Origin: Micropterus salmoides
Taxonomy: Eukaryota; Chordata; Actinopteri; Centrarchiformes; Centrarchidae
Length of the DNA stretch: 64,000 nt
NCBI RefSeq assembly: GCF_014851395.1
Contig: NW_024040485.1
Span: forward strand, 17,025,087-17,089,086
Reading direction: 5' to 3'
The translations under genes were made by a program, and so were the position numbers. Below, piece by piece: positions 28,901 to 40,900 of this stretch. Within the stretch, counting starts at the first letter, position 1. Every line of letters starts with the position of its first letter. The notes under the pieces are model-generated. The model ran no database searches. It had not been told where the DNA came from and saw nothing but the letters and a program-made list of their open reading frames with translations.

Positions 28901-31900
28901 TCCCCATAAAATCTGTGCTGTTAATTGTTTTATGGTAAAATGTTTAGAACTTCTGCAACTATATTATTAACATTTTAATTATAGTATATTGATTATAGTA
29001 TTTATTGTATATATTATGTAGAGTTTAATGCTATTTCTTTTGAATTAATTGCCCAAGCTGTAAATTTACTTTAGGAATGAAAATGTTATTGGAGACATAT
29101 ATTAGGTGTGGGATACCATCAGGTCAGCCACAGAGGGGTGAGATAAAATAAGGCTCAATTGGGGGGGGGTTTAGAAGGGAGTGGGGGAAGTAAACAAACT
29201 TGTGCTGTAGCCTACATGTCATGTGCAGACAGCATTCGTTAGTAGTAGTAGTTAAGGACAACAGTAGCATCTAACAGACAAATGTGACATCTGCAGGTAT
29301 GTTTACATGCTGTTTAATGTGCTGCAGCCTTCAAGCCTGCAAACTGATATTAGTAGTAGAGCCAGACCGATATGGGTTTTTGGGGGCCAATGTTAAAGTG
29401 AAAAAGAGACAATTTATAAGCTGATATTTAGATTATGAAAATGATTTGGAGAGTAGACTCTTTTCCTGTATAAATTACACTTAGAACAGGCCAATTTAGA
29501 AAACTGTTATGTATGTGAGCTATAATACGTTTTCTTGAATGGATTATGTAAAAAAACAGCTATAGATTACAGTCTCAACAACTGATCATGTAAACAGTTG
29601 CACATCAACAAATATTTGCTAATAAGCATGTGTATTTTACCTTACACATAATCTGCCATAATGGCTAAATAGCATATTCACATGCAGTTTATCCCTTTAG
29701 CAGCACTTTTAATTCAATCCAAAGCCACGAGAACCATTTCTCAACCACCACCTGGCTCTAAAACAAGCCATTAGTGATACAGTGGCCCAGAGGAAACACT
29801 GCTGTTGAATGCATTTAACATTACATGACTGTCTACAATCAGGACTTGCAACTTTCACACTAATTCATATTTAAAAAAGAGCAGCTAGATAACATTGTAG
29901 GCTAGGAAACTGTGTTAGCTGTGATACTTATTTACATGTCCCTTCTGGTTTAATCATTTCTGACACACCGACAGACAAGAGGCTTGCAGATGTATTTAGA
30001 ATATGTTAAACGCTTCATGCCTGAGTAAAGGATCCGACTCTCCATTTGTTTTTTAATCGTCATTAATCAGCTGTTATAAACGGCAATACCGATTTTAAGC
30101 TCATATCAGCTCGGCCAGTAAATCGGTCGCACTCTAGTTAGCAGTGCACCTTTTTAGCTTTATTTGTTTGGACGCTCAGCAAGCTAAGGTGCTGGACAAA
30201 ATGTGTGTTCATGTTGGTAAGTAGGAAAGGAGACTTCAGCAGGACAGCTCATGTGGTTGTTGTTCAAACACTCGGTAATCTGTTGAATTAATGCAAAACA
30301 AGGGAGGCTACATCACAAAACCAAACAATATAAAATATAAATTTCTCCCTCTTGGTTTTTGATTTGGTTTTTTCCTCAAAGGAGAACAAGTTTACAGAAC
30401 ATATAAGAATGACTAGTAAATGCTATTTAATTTCAGTTGGACTTCAGAGATAATAAGGTGTTTTCGTGTTATTATACAAGTAGCATTTGGTTAAATTCGA
30501 TTCGACTTCATAAAAACAAAAGAATTACCCATACATCATCCAAGCAGAGGCATTCACTTGCAAATCAGCATAGAGATGTGTTTCCACTCCAAAAGAATAA
30601 CTTCCTCCTTCTTGTCTCCCTACAATAAATTGCTGCTGCCCGTGCCGCCTATACCCATCTGCTTCTCTGTGTGTTTGTGTGTGTGTGTGAGTGTTTATTT
30701 TTTTCCCTCGCATTGTTTACACCGTGTGTTAATGAGACATTAGATGTGGCCAAACCTATTCATCTCAATTCCATTGTTCAAAACTCCACATCTGAAGATA
30801 GAGCTTCAGAGCTGCCAGGAGCTCAGACGACACCTGCTCACCTGCATGGGCACACTCCATGCAAAGTTTAATTAGAGGGAGCAAGTGACAGAGAAAAGAA
30901 CAAGGAGACGGATTTAACTGGACAACGAAGAGAAAAAATGAATAAAGACTACAAAGACATAATGAGGGTGGTTGAAGCCCCTCCATTTCTATGAATTGAA
31001 AACTCCCCTCCCGCCTCTTCTTTCTCTCATCAATCCCCCATGCACACATGATGCAGCAACAGTGTTCATCAAGCCAAGAGGAAGACAGGAACAAAAGATA
31101 AACTCTGTTCACTCTCCGGCACGTTGAGTTATAATGGCAGCCTGTCAGATAAGGAGGAAAGAAGGAGGTGGACAAAGGATAGGAAGAGAAGCAGAAGAGA
31201 CAAACAGAAGCACAACTGGAGATAAGAAATAGAGTGAAGGAGTGGAAGAGCCCAGGTTGATGTGGGGATAGGAGGAAAGAGATGAAGGAGGAGGAGTAAA
31301 AAGCAGAAGCAAGATGCAGATGAGGTCAATAAAGACAAGAAGGTGAAGGGAGAGGAAGAGATTGGAACGTCCCATGGACTTTAGCGCAATCTGCAATGTG
31401 CTATGTTTATCTCAAACTACTACTCAGTCTCTTAAAACACTCTGCCCACCCTTTCTCTCAATCCCCATGTCACACAATGTGGATCTGCCCATCACTGTCT
31501 CAGAGAGAAGGCACCCCACATCTTTCAGGAGGATATCAAGGCGAGTACATGCTGTTAATTACTAAGCTGTCATTGAGCTTTCCATATGTGCACACACAAG
31601 GAATTAAACGATAGGAGAGTGTGTGTGGAGGGGATGTTGTACATTTTTCTTTGTGCGTGCAGAGTTGTGTGTGGTCTGGGTTCAATTTAGGGTTAGATGT
31701 GTAGCGAACAGTTAAGCCTTTGGCCCCCTCGAGTCCTCAGGAGAAGTGAAAAGTTCAGGCTGTTTATAGAAGCCCGTGTTCGTTTCACTATCAAGGGAAG
31801 AATGGAAGGAAAACAAAAGAAAGAAAAGCCAGAGAGAGCTGAACACAGAGAATCACAAAAAGAGACAGCCATGTATTAGATATCTTTATCTCATATTCAC

Positions 31901-34900
31901 AGTGGTGACGTCGGATTGCCGAGCACACAAAGCGCAGCACTTTCAGCGCCCCCGCTTCCCTTACACAGAGCGCTGTTGGGCGACTTGCTGACGATGTGCC
32001 CCAGAGTCATGATGTAACTCCAGGAAACTGATTTTCCGAGTAGAAGGTCATCCATTTTTCTATCACACACAAAAATGAGTTTACAGCGTGTCACTTCTTC
32101 TGCTACTATGTCGAAAGATCAGATATTGACTCAAAAAAGGGTGATGTAAGGTGGGGAAATTAAGGTGAGTCTCCTTGTGATGAGTTTCAAGTATCAACAA
32201 AGACACTATAATCAGGCCATGTTTAAAGCGGGGACTTGGATGGGTGTGATGTAATGTGGGGTAAAATTTGGGTGGGCTTGCTGATCAAGTGCTTGAATGC
32301 TTTTGAGGCTGTGATACTCTTGTGACTAAACATGGAAAGGTGTCTCGCTGCTCTTCTTACTTAGTCCTGTGGGGATTTTACCCACCTCATGGAATACATT
32401 TACAGTATATGTGCAACTGGGCGATATGGCTAACAATTTTATCACAATAAAAACATTTCATTCCATATCAATATCACAGTAATGTTAAATCAGTTTTTAT
32501 TTTAAGTTTAAAGGCAGGTTTTTATATTAATTATGTGGTTAAAGCTTTTCTTTAGGGTCAGAATGTGACAAACGCTTGATGCCAGACAGTGGATCACTTC
32601 ACATATCTGAGGTAGAACATTCAAAACAATTATGATATAATCTTTTTTCAGAAATTATGATTAGTAAATCTTGTTTCAGTCCCTTTTCCTCAACTTATTA
32701 GAAAAATTACGTGCTAATTTGTTTGTGATCCAAATGAAATCAAACATTTATTGACGATATATTGAACATTTGTTATTGTTATTGAGGAAAATTGTATTGC
32801 GATAATTATTGTAGCATGTCTACATTGTTTAAATAAATTTATGAGAATTAATACCAAATTATGAATTCTAATATTCAGAAAATATTAATTCATAAATCCC
32901 TCGCGGGGCACCACCCGATATTCCGTTTGCCCAAGGCCTCGGGATTCCCTGAGTATGGCTAATAATTAGACAATTATTCACTAGTGATCAGTTAGTTAAC
33001 AATTGCTCAGTTATCTTAAATCAGTCAGTCAGTCTCATATCGAAGGGGTAAATTCTCTTGGCAGGGACTTGGAGATAGGCAATACACACAATTCCTTCAT
33101 TACAGTGGAGTTTATTAACTAACCAAGGTGATATAAAAATGCGGTTATATACATCAAAGAAATAAACAATGGCTAAACAATGAGGAGGTGGAGTTCTATT
33201 GTGGGGAGCATTTGACTCATACGGCAGCTAATGAACGCAATTAGATGATAATTCGGTTCGGTCTAGGAGTTTCAAGGATTAAATGTACTGGACTAATAGA
33301 CTATGGGACATCACTGATCACAGAATGCAGGGATTTGGTCTTACTGCGTGTCGCTTCGCCCAGCCGGGTGCAGGTCAACGGCCTCACACTGGCATAGATC
33401 CGTGCGTTCTCGGTTAGGACAGCTTAAAACCGTCGGCCGGCCGCTTTCTCTGCCAGGGAATTGCTCCGGAGGTCCGTCTTTTGTCGGCTTATTGAAGAAA
33501 CTTGCAGTGGGGGCCAACCCTGGCTCGGGTCAGAGGTTTGGTCATCCTTTGTTACTGCTGGCGTGAATTTAGTCATTTTTAACCTTAAATTTGAGCTGGA
33601 AAATTAACAGAGTATAGGATGACATTTCTTTATCATCATTTCTAATGGAAGTGTCAGAAAGTGTTGTGAACAAAGCATTGGTTACAAATAAAATGAATAA
33701 AGTGACCTTGCCGAAAATTACAACACTGCAAAATTCACTTATTTAGATTCTTTTCAAAAATAGCAACTACAACAACATGGTAACATAACTACTCAAATGG
33801 AATGGGGAGACCTAGTTGAGTGACTGAAAAATGTAATTAAACAAGGTAATTTTTGAGTCTTGAGGAGACAATGCTCTGTTTACACAAAGGAATTTAGAGC
33901 TGTCCTGGGTGTCCTGGAGTTCCTCACACCTGGGCGTGAAGAGGAGAATATCCTTTGATGTGAGGTAATTAAACAAAGAGCAAGGTCAGTTGCCATGGTT
34001 ACATGTGTGGGGGGGCAGTTTAGGGTTTCCTGCCCTCTCTTACGAAGAGTTTTGATAGGCTGTTCATGAGAACGCTAATCTCTGGTCAGTGTTTCTTTGT
34101 CATTTTAACAGTCAGGCGCCGAGGCTTATCACGGCTGCTGCCAAAGGTGGCCAGTTTTATGATCAGACTGCCCAGAAACAGCACTTAGGGAGAGAAACCT
34201 TTCACCTCTTCCTTGGAGTCACTTCGGCTGTCTGAGTTGATATCGCCCCCCTCCCTTTCTTTCTCCCAGGGAGAGAGAAAGAATTTGGAGTAGTCAAAAT
34301 TTATTTGATATAAAATGCACAAATCCACACTGTTGGTTCACAACATTATTGATTTATTGCCCAGCCCTATGTGCAAGAATTTCCCATTGTTAGTGTTTTC
34401 TTATGATTTACCTGTGCTTTCCCTTGGATATATTTTCTTTTAATTGCTTAGAAAGTATCTACAAGATATCTACAAGACACATTTTCATTTTCATTTTATG
34501 GCACTCATCTCTTATCCGTTTAGTTTCCAGCTGCTATCCTTTATTGAGGACCAAATTTTCTAGCATGTTATTGGTTTTCACGCATTAGGATAAGCATGAA
34601 TCTTACAATCATTTTCTTATTATCAAGAAATCATGGAAAGACCAAACCAAAAATCTGTTTATTCTACCATAGTCCCTGTGTAGCTCGTCATAGACCTACA
34701 CTGTTGTCCAAAAACTATTAGCACCTCATTCAGCCACAACGTTGCACTGGATGACTTGTTCCGTCATTACACTTAATGTGGGCACTCTAGTTTATTTTGA
34801 GTCAGATCCCACATAAACCTTCCTGCTTTTTTAAGTACTTACTAGTACACCAAATGTGTATTAATCCACAAATGTTAAATAGTCCCAGTTTGAGTAGCAT

Positions 34901-37900
34901 TTGCTAAAAGAAAATACAGAGTTTTTGGAACATTTCTTTTGCCTTGAGTTGTTACAGATTTACATCTATACAATAAACGGTAGTAATGGGTAGTAATGGG
35001 GGTCCTGATGGTCAAGTGGTTTAAGACCGGATGCTTACAATGACATGGCAATGCCCCTCAGTGTTTACTTGGACGGGTCGCCCAGGTATATTAACGGCTG
35101 CCCAAGTATATCTAGTGGCCTATTTCTGCATTTTGCAGAGAAACACATACAGAGTTGTTATTTATTATATTACAAGTTCCAGACACTGTGGATTTTTTAT
35201 AATCACGGACCAGGTAAAGCAACGGTGAACACACCAGTGCAGATGTCATTCGTTAGCAAGCTCATTAACAAGCCTCCTCCACATGTGGCACACCTGCTGC
35301 TGTAAACGGAATCGCGGGTGGAAAAACCCAGAGGACGAATTGTGTCTTTTCAATGACTTTATAAAACATACTGCTGAAGGGGAAAGTCAGCAGAGCAGAC
35401 ACATACAGGGGAGAGAGACAGAAAGAGGTAAATTAAAATGGTGAAATAAGAAATAAGCTACTTTAAATAGAAAATATACCCTGTTAACACGCTACCTCTC
35501 CCCCTCCACTGCCCAAGTTCTCTGTCATTCAGGGAACATTTGTCACGTGTCATCACCAAGTATTTCCTGTCTCTCGCTGCACTGTCAAAAAAAAACATTC
35601 AAAAATCCAAAGAAATATTGAGATAACACACCATCTTGCACAGGGTCAGCCTGATCCTTTAAGTCTTGATTCTGATTGATGACAGCAGCACACGTGTGGT
35701 CCTAGTGACAAAAAGTGGCAAAATAATGAAGTCCTTTAAAAGATGGCCTTCAGCAGTATTGGCCTAATGGATTAAATAAACTAGACAAGTTTATATAATC
35801 TTAGCATCTGAAGTTTAGTTAAGAGGTTTGCTTCATCTACTGCTAGGTCTGTCCAGAGATTGAAAACCTGGCCAGTCAGCCCCATACAGGTGTGTGTTGA
35901 TGTGTGTTTGCATAGACAGACTGATAAATGTACCACCCTGTAGATTATCTTTCGGTCAATTGTGGATCTAAATTACCGGTTGTTAATTTATATCTTTAAG
36001 GCCTAACTTCTACTGCCTGCACTAGCTCTGATTATGTTGCTGCTGCTGACATTATTGCCTTGTACTTCTCTCCCAATACTAAGTCAGCCACGGCTTGTCT
36101 TCATTAACTATTAGTTGATCAAAAGCCTGCAGACACCAGACCTTGAATTCAGTTCACTTTATTGCCATGTATAAAACCTCTTTGATAATTTATTTAATGA
36201 AATACTTGTACGATGCATGTTCTTAACTTGGAAGATAATAAATAAATAAATACAATAAAAGACAGTACTAGTAACCTTGAAAATTATAACCACAAGAAGT
36301 AATAAAACATTGTTACATTTTGTAAAAGTACACTATTTCAGAATTTTTTGTGCATGACGCATCCAAATCCTTATTACATGATGCATGTGTGCGTGCGTGT
36401 GTACATGTGTGTCTACAGCATGAGCATGTGTATGTGAATTATTAAACTGGTTAGCCTTTTCCAGAAACATGGAATAAGAATAATGTGCGAGCGGGTGTCC
36501 TTGATGAGATTTCAAAGAAAACATTCAAATAAATTCGGTGCGTTTTGCCTTTTATGCAGTGAGAACACTCTCAGCAGAGCAGCACAAAGTGCACTTGGCC
36601 AGAGACACCTCTGCCTTAATTGAGTTGACCTAATGTGAGGAATGCAAAAACATAAATTCTTCAGTTGACTCTGATTCTGCACTTTCATAATTTCTGTAAG
36701 TCCTGAGCTATATCAGCTATAAAATCAATTTTTGGGACAACTGTGAAACCTCCCTCACACGCTGAACAATTTCGGCAAAGTAACAAAACAGTTTCTGCCT
36801 GATTACCCCAGCAGTAACCTCACACTTTAAAATGTCATCATGTAATGAGAAATTATATGTTTTTTTGCCCAAAGATACTTTGTGCTGGAGTGAGTTTTTT
36901 TTTTCTCAGTGTGCAGTGTTAAAAAGGATTCAGACCACACAAAAGCGAAAGAATCCAAATGGACCAATATGGTTTCTTTGCCCACCTGCAACAGGCAGTT
37001 CTGTCAGTCACTCAAGCAAAGGAGTGATGGATGGCACACTCACTTGTACAGTAACTCACTGAGTTTCTAAAAATGGTACCTGTGAAATTTTCTCCAGCTT
37101 TTTTCTTACTTTCAAAGAAAGTCTGTCATTGTTAACAGTTTTGATATCAGGTCGACACTTACACGTCCATATTCGCACACTCCATCTCTCTCACTTGTCC
37201 ACCCCCTCCCCTCTCTGTTTCTCTCGTCCTCTCTCTCACTCTCTGCTGTGAGTCTGCATCTCACTTTTTTATTAGTTGATGTTTTTATAATGCCTGGTTT
37301 TAGGGGCTGCCGCGGCCCCCTCAGCAGCCCTGCGTCCCACATACATTCCTCCAGAATTAAACTAAGTTGTAGAAGTAGAAAACATTCTGAAAATTAAAAA
37401 GTTGATATCTTTCTCTCTTTCTGGCAGCCATGGACGCGCCCCTGAACCTTACAGCCAGTGAGGTGAATCATCGCAGCGCTCTCATCTCCTGGCAGCCGCC
37501 AATCGCAGAAATTGACAACTACATGCTCACCTACAAGTCAGCTGACGGCAGCCGAAAAGTATGTAGCGCACAAGGCATGAGGTCTTGTCTCCACTCTGTC
37601 TCTTACACACATACACAGATATACACATACGAACTGTTGACATCCTATGTACTGTAATTCCATGTATCTATTTTATCTGCAGCCAAATTGTGTTTCCATA
37701 TCTTGTGGTTCTAGAAATCCTGTTGAGTACCCATGCTACAGCAAACTTACTGTGTCAGGGAGATAAACTGTATTTTTGTTAATCCACACACCTGAAAATA
37801 GAAACTTAATTCTGCAGATATTGTACAACATATTGAAACCCCTTCTCGGATTTAGAAAGTAGAAAATGCTCCCAGTTTAATCAACTTATCATACCAGAGT

Positions 37901-40900
37901 TGAACATTGTTCAGGAAGAGGAAATTATTGCAGAATCACAACTTTATGACAAGCACTTCAAAATTCTAATTTTATCTTTCAATCATGTAATCCCTTGATG
38001 TGGAGCGTGTGAGCGTTTGGGGACACACACAGATTGAAACCCACATTAGGGAACTACGCAGTGAAATTGCCTGTCTAATAGTAATATTACTTTTTATGTG
38101 TCTCAGTAGAGACATTGTTTATTTTGATTAAACTTTTTGATGTGGCTGAGTAATAGTAATAAAGCACATTCATAAGACCTTTGTGGAACACCACCCCCAA
38201 ATCCGCTTGTTAACAAATTGACTAGAACCATTTCCCATGATGCCCTGCAAAAGACTCCATTTTATTGGAAATTGGATGTCTGACACACAAACACACACGC
38301 AACCACATGCACACAGACTGTCTTCTTCAATGCCCACTGTAGTGGCATGTTCTTATCAACAGTCAAAACACACACACACAGTCTGACCCTGAATGTGCAG
38401 TACTGCTGTGTGGTGACCATCGGGTGTCACTCATGCACAAAGAATGTAAAAGTAACACTTGAGATGATCCTATTTTTCAGCTTTCACGTACTACTAATGC
38501 AAACAGACTTCATTTGTATTGTTCTTGAAACGATTCCTTTCTTCATTCTGTTGATCCCAAATTCTGCCTTTTCATTTTTACTACAAAACAGTGCTTTGTT
38601 TCTAAAGAAACATTTGTCCAGAAATATTAAGGCTTTTACATACAAGTGAAATCAGCATGTTGTATGCCATTTTTAAGACTCTGCATACATTTGCATGTTA
38701 AGTCAGACTGAAATTTCTACAGCATACATATCTGCCTAATACATAAACATAGAGCATACAAATCAGTACCCAAAAGGGAGAAATTAATATTTAATTCAGT
38801 TTCATTACGCGCTCTGTTTTACTATGAATGATGAAATTTATTTCATACAACCAATCAAATTGTCCTCTTCTGTTCTATCAGAGGCAGACAGTCATACTCA
38901 CTAACAACCAAACAGCCTGCTGCACAACACAGGAGCCACAGACTTTTAACAACCACCCACATTAGATTCCCTGCTAAATACGCCCCCTGATTTAACTTAC
39001 AAATAAACTTAGCTTAACTTTCAAGCTTACAAACAAGGACACACACATCTTGTGTTGCACTTTGGGTTGCTGAATGAGAGACCAGACAAACATCCACCGC
39101 AGGAAAGTGCACTGCCAACGTCAGCTTGCAGGTTAGATAGCTAACTAACTGCTTAGCTGCCTCACATTAAAATAGGGTGACTATACTTTGGTTTTCAAAA
39201 AACAGGGCAGTAGGGGCAAGAGGCAGACAGACACCCGCAGTGGGTGGAAGGTTGGGGCTCAGGGGGTATTCAAGGAATTGGTGGCACCGTGGCAATTTGT
39301 AGGGGGGTGGTTGGGGGTATTGAACTTTAATATGGCTTACATTTGAGTTCTAGATTGCTAGCACCTTTTTGACACTGACCGGTACACGAAAGAGTAAAAT
39401 GTATAAGTGCCTGTAAGGTTACTGGTCATGGCAATGCAAAAAAACACAATGAATACCGACTGTGGAAAGCAAAAGCCAAATCTCGGACATTTTGGGCAAT
39501 TTAGAAATCCTGGCCAGGCCCATTTTTTAGCTCCGAAAAAGAGGACGTACGGTCACCATAATTAAACAGGTTTCAAAATTAGCTGCTAGTGTTACATCGG
39601 TCAGTCTTGATGTTGGTGTTGTCTTCACTGCAAACAAAACCCTATTGGCCCATAGCTAGTAAGCTACCGTTTCCAGCCTAAATTAGTTTACTTTGTCTGT
39701 CATTCACCTGTCGTGATGGGCTGATTATAAAAATTATTAACAATACATTTGCATTTTTACAATCACTTTGATATTATTTTTGACTTGAAAAATACTGACT
39801 GATTGTGATTTCAGTTCACTGCTTACATGTAGGTTCCTTGTTGTTAATTACATAAAGTACTGTTAATGACATAGAGTCATTTCTTATTAAATTGATGCAT
39901 TAAATATAAAGAGAGGTAAAAAGCTGGAAGATCTTGCAAACCCACTTGGAAGATTTAAAAATATATTTCATGTTTTAGTCTTCTCACCAACTTTTTATCA
40001 TATTATTTTAGCTTGTATTCAAATCTGCGTTCACCACAGTGAGCTGCCTCAACAAGTGCAACATTTTGAATTTGTTCAACAACAAATGAGTCATACCACT
40101 CATGCTCTGAGCAGAAATGATTGCTGCGGATTGAAGTGCTCCTTATGAGAGTTTCTTTAGGCTGTCTGTGCTTGAGGTCTGGCTTGGCTGAAAATATGCG
40201 TCAGCGTTACTTGTAATCTAACTGGATGTTGGTGAGCTTACAGCTGTTCAGCCAGCTTCCATTCTTACAGATAATGGACTTAATTTAAGCGGAGTAGTTG
40301 AGAGATTAATTTCTTATCTAATTAAGATTAACTAAATACTTTGTAAATGCATGTATAATTTTTTGTTCATGCCTGGAGTGAGAAATCTCCCCATTCACAC
40401 ACAAACACAAGTGTAAATACGCATCCACCAAACATCCAACCACTCAACCAAGGAATCAATAGCGAATGTATGAAGGTATGTGTTGTCCTTGATAAGTTTT
40501 GCTTGCAATAAAAATCTTATCTTGACCCTGAAAACCTGGTGGGAAAATGTCACAACCTCAGAGACAGACACCATTTACCAGCTGCTTCCCTGCATAATTC
40601 ACATGGACACATTGCCTGGATATGTGATTCCCCCCCCGCCCCAAACTGACTGAATATTTCATTTTTTACTTGTTCATATTTAATGTGTACGCAGGGCAAA
40701 CTGTAACACACAAGAACACAAATACATGCATAGACGAGTTCACATTTCTGTTAATCAACTGAGTGTGGACTGATTTCTCATCTAAGAATGGGATGTCACA
40801 GAAAGTACTCTCCTTATGACGTGATCAATAAAAGAGGATTTGTCAAAAACAAAAGGGAGGTAACTTTGTTCTGTACTGTCATGACTCCTTTACCAAAAAT

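Larger units (their letters stand above)
23605..37427 (+). other. intron 12 (13.8 kb, the largest)
   Basis: It holds a TTAA-flanked element (23865-24628), a hAT-like element (29357-30136), a purine-rich tract (31140-31370), a nested LTR/hAT-like insertion (32410-34370), a tRNA-head-like fragment near 35000-35045 (tggtcaagtggtttaagacc) and an L2-tail-like fragment in reverse near 36145 (ttcactttattgccatgtat). No additional FN3 exon was seen. The acceptor is tttctggcag. Confidence 0.75.

Noticed and set aside
30765..31396. Leu/Ser/Pro-rich open frames on the minus strand
   Set aside because: They are the complement of the purine-rich tract; no start context, domain or splice pattern supports a gene.
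32895..32920. Primer-binding-site-like sequence on the minus strand (tggtgccccgcgaggga)
   Set aside because: It lies inside the TG...CA unit rather than just after it, with no internal region beyond, so it cannot be the primer site of an adjacent provirus.
35000..35045. tRNA gene
   Set aside because: An A-box-like tggtcaagtgg is present but no B box, acceptor-stem pairing or anticodon arm follows; at most a SINE head fragment.
23605..37427. Hidden additional FN3 exons in the 13.8 kb intron
   Set aside because: No frame with the FN3 Trp and L-x-P-x-T-x-Y signatures flanked by suitable splice sites was seen; exons 12 and 13 already join in phase to adjacent domains.
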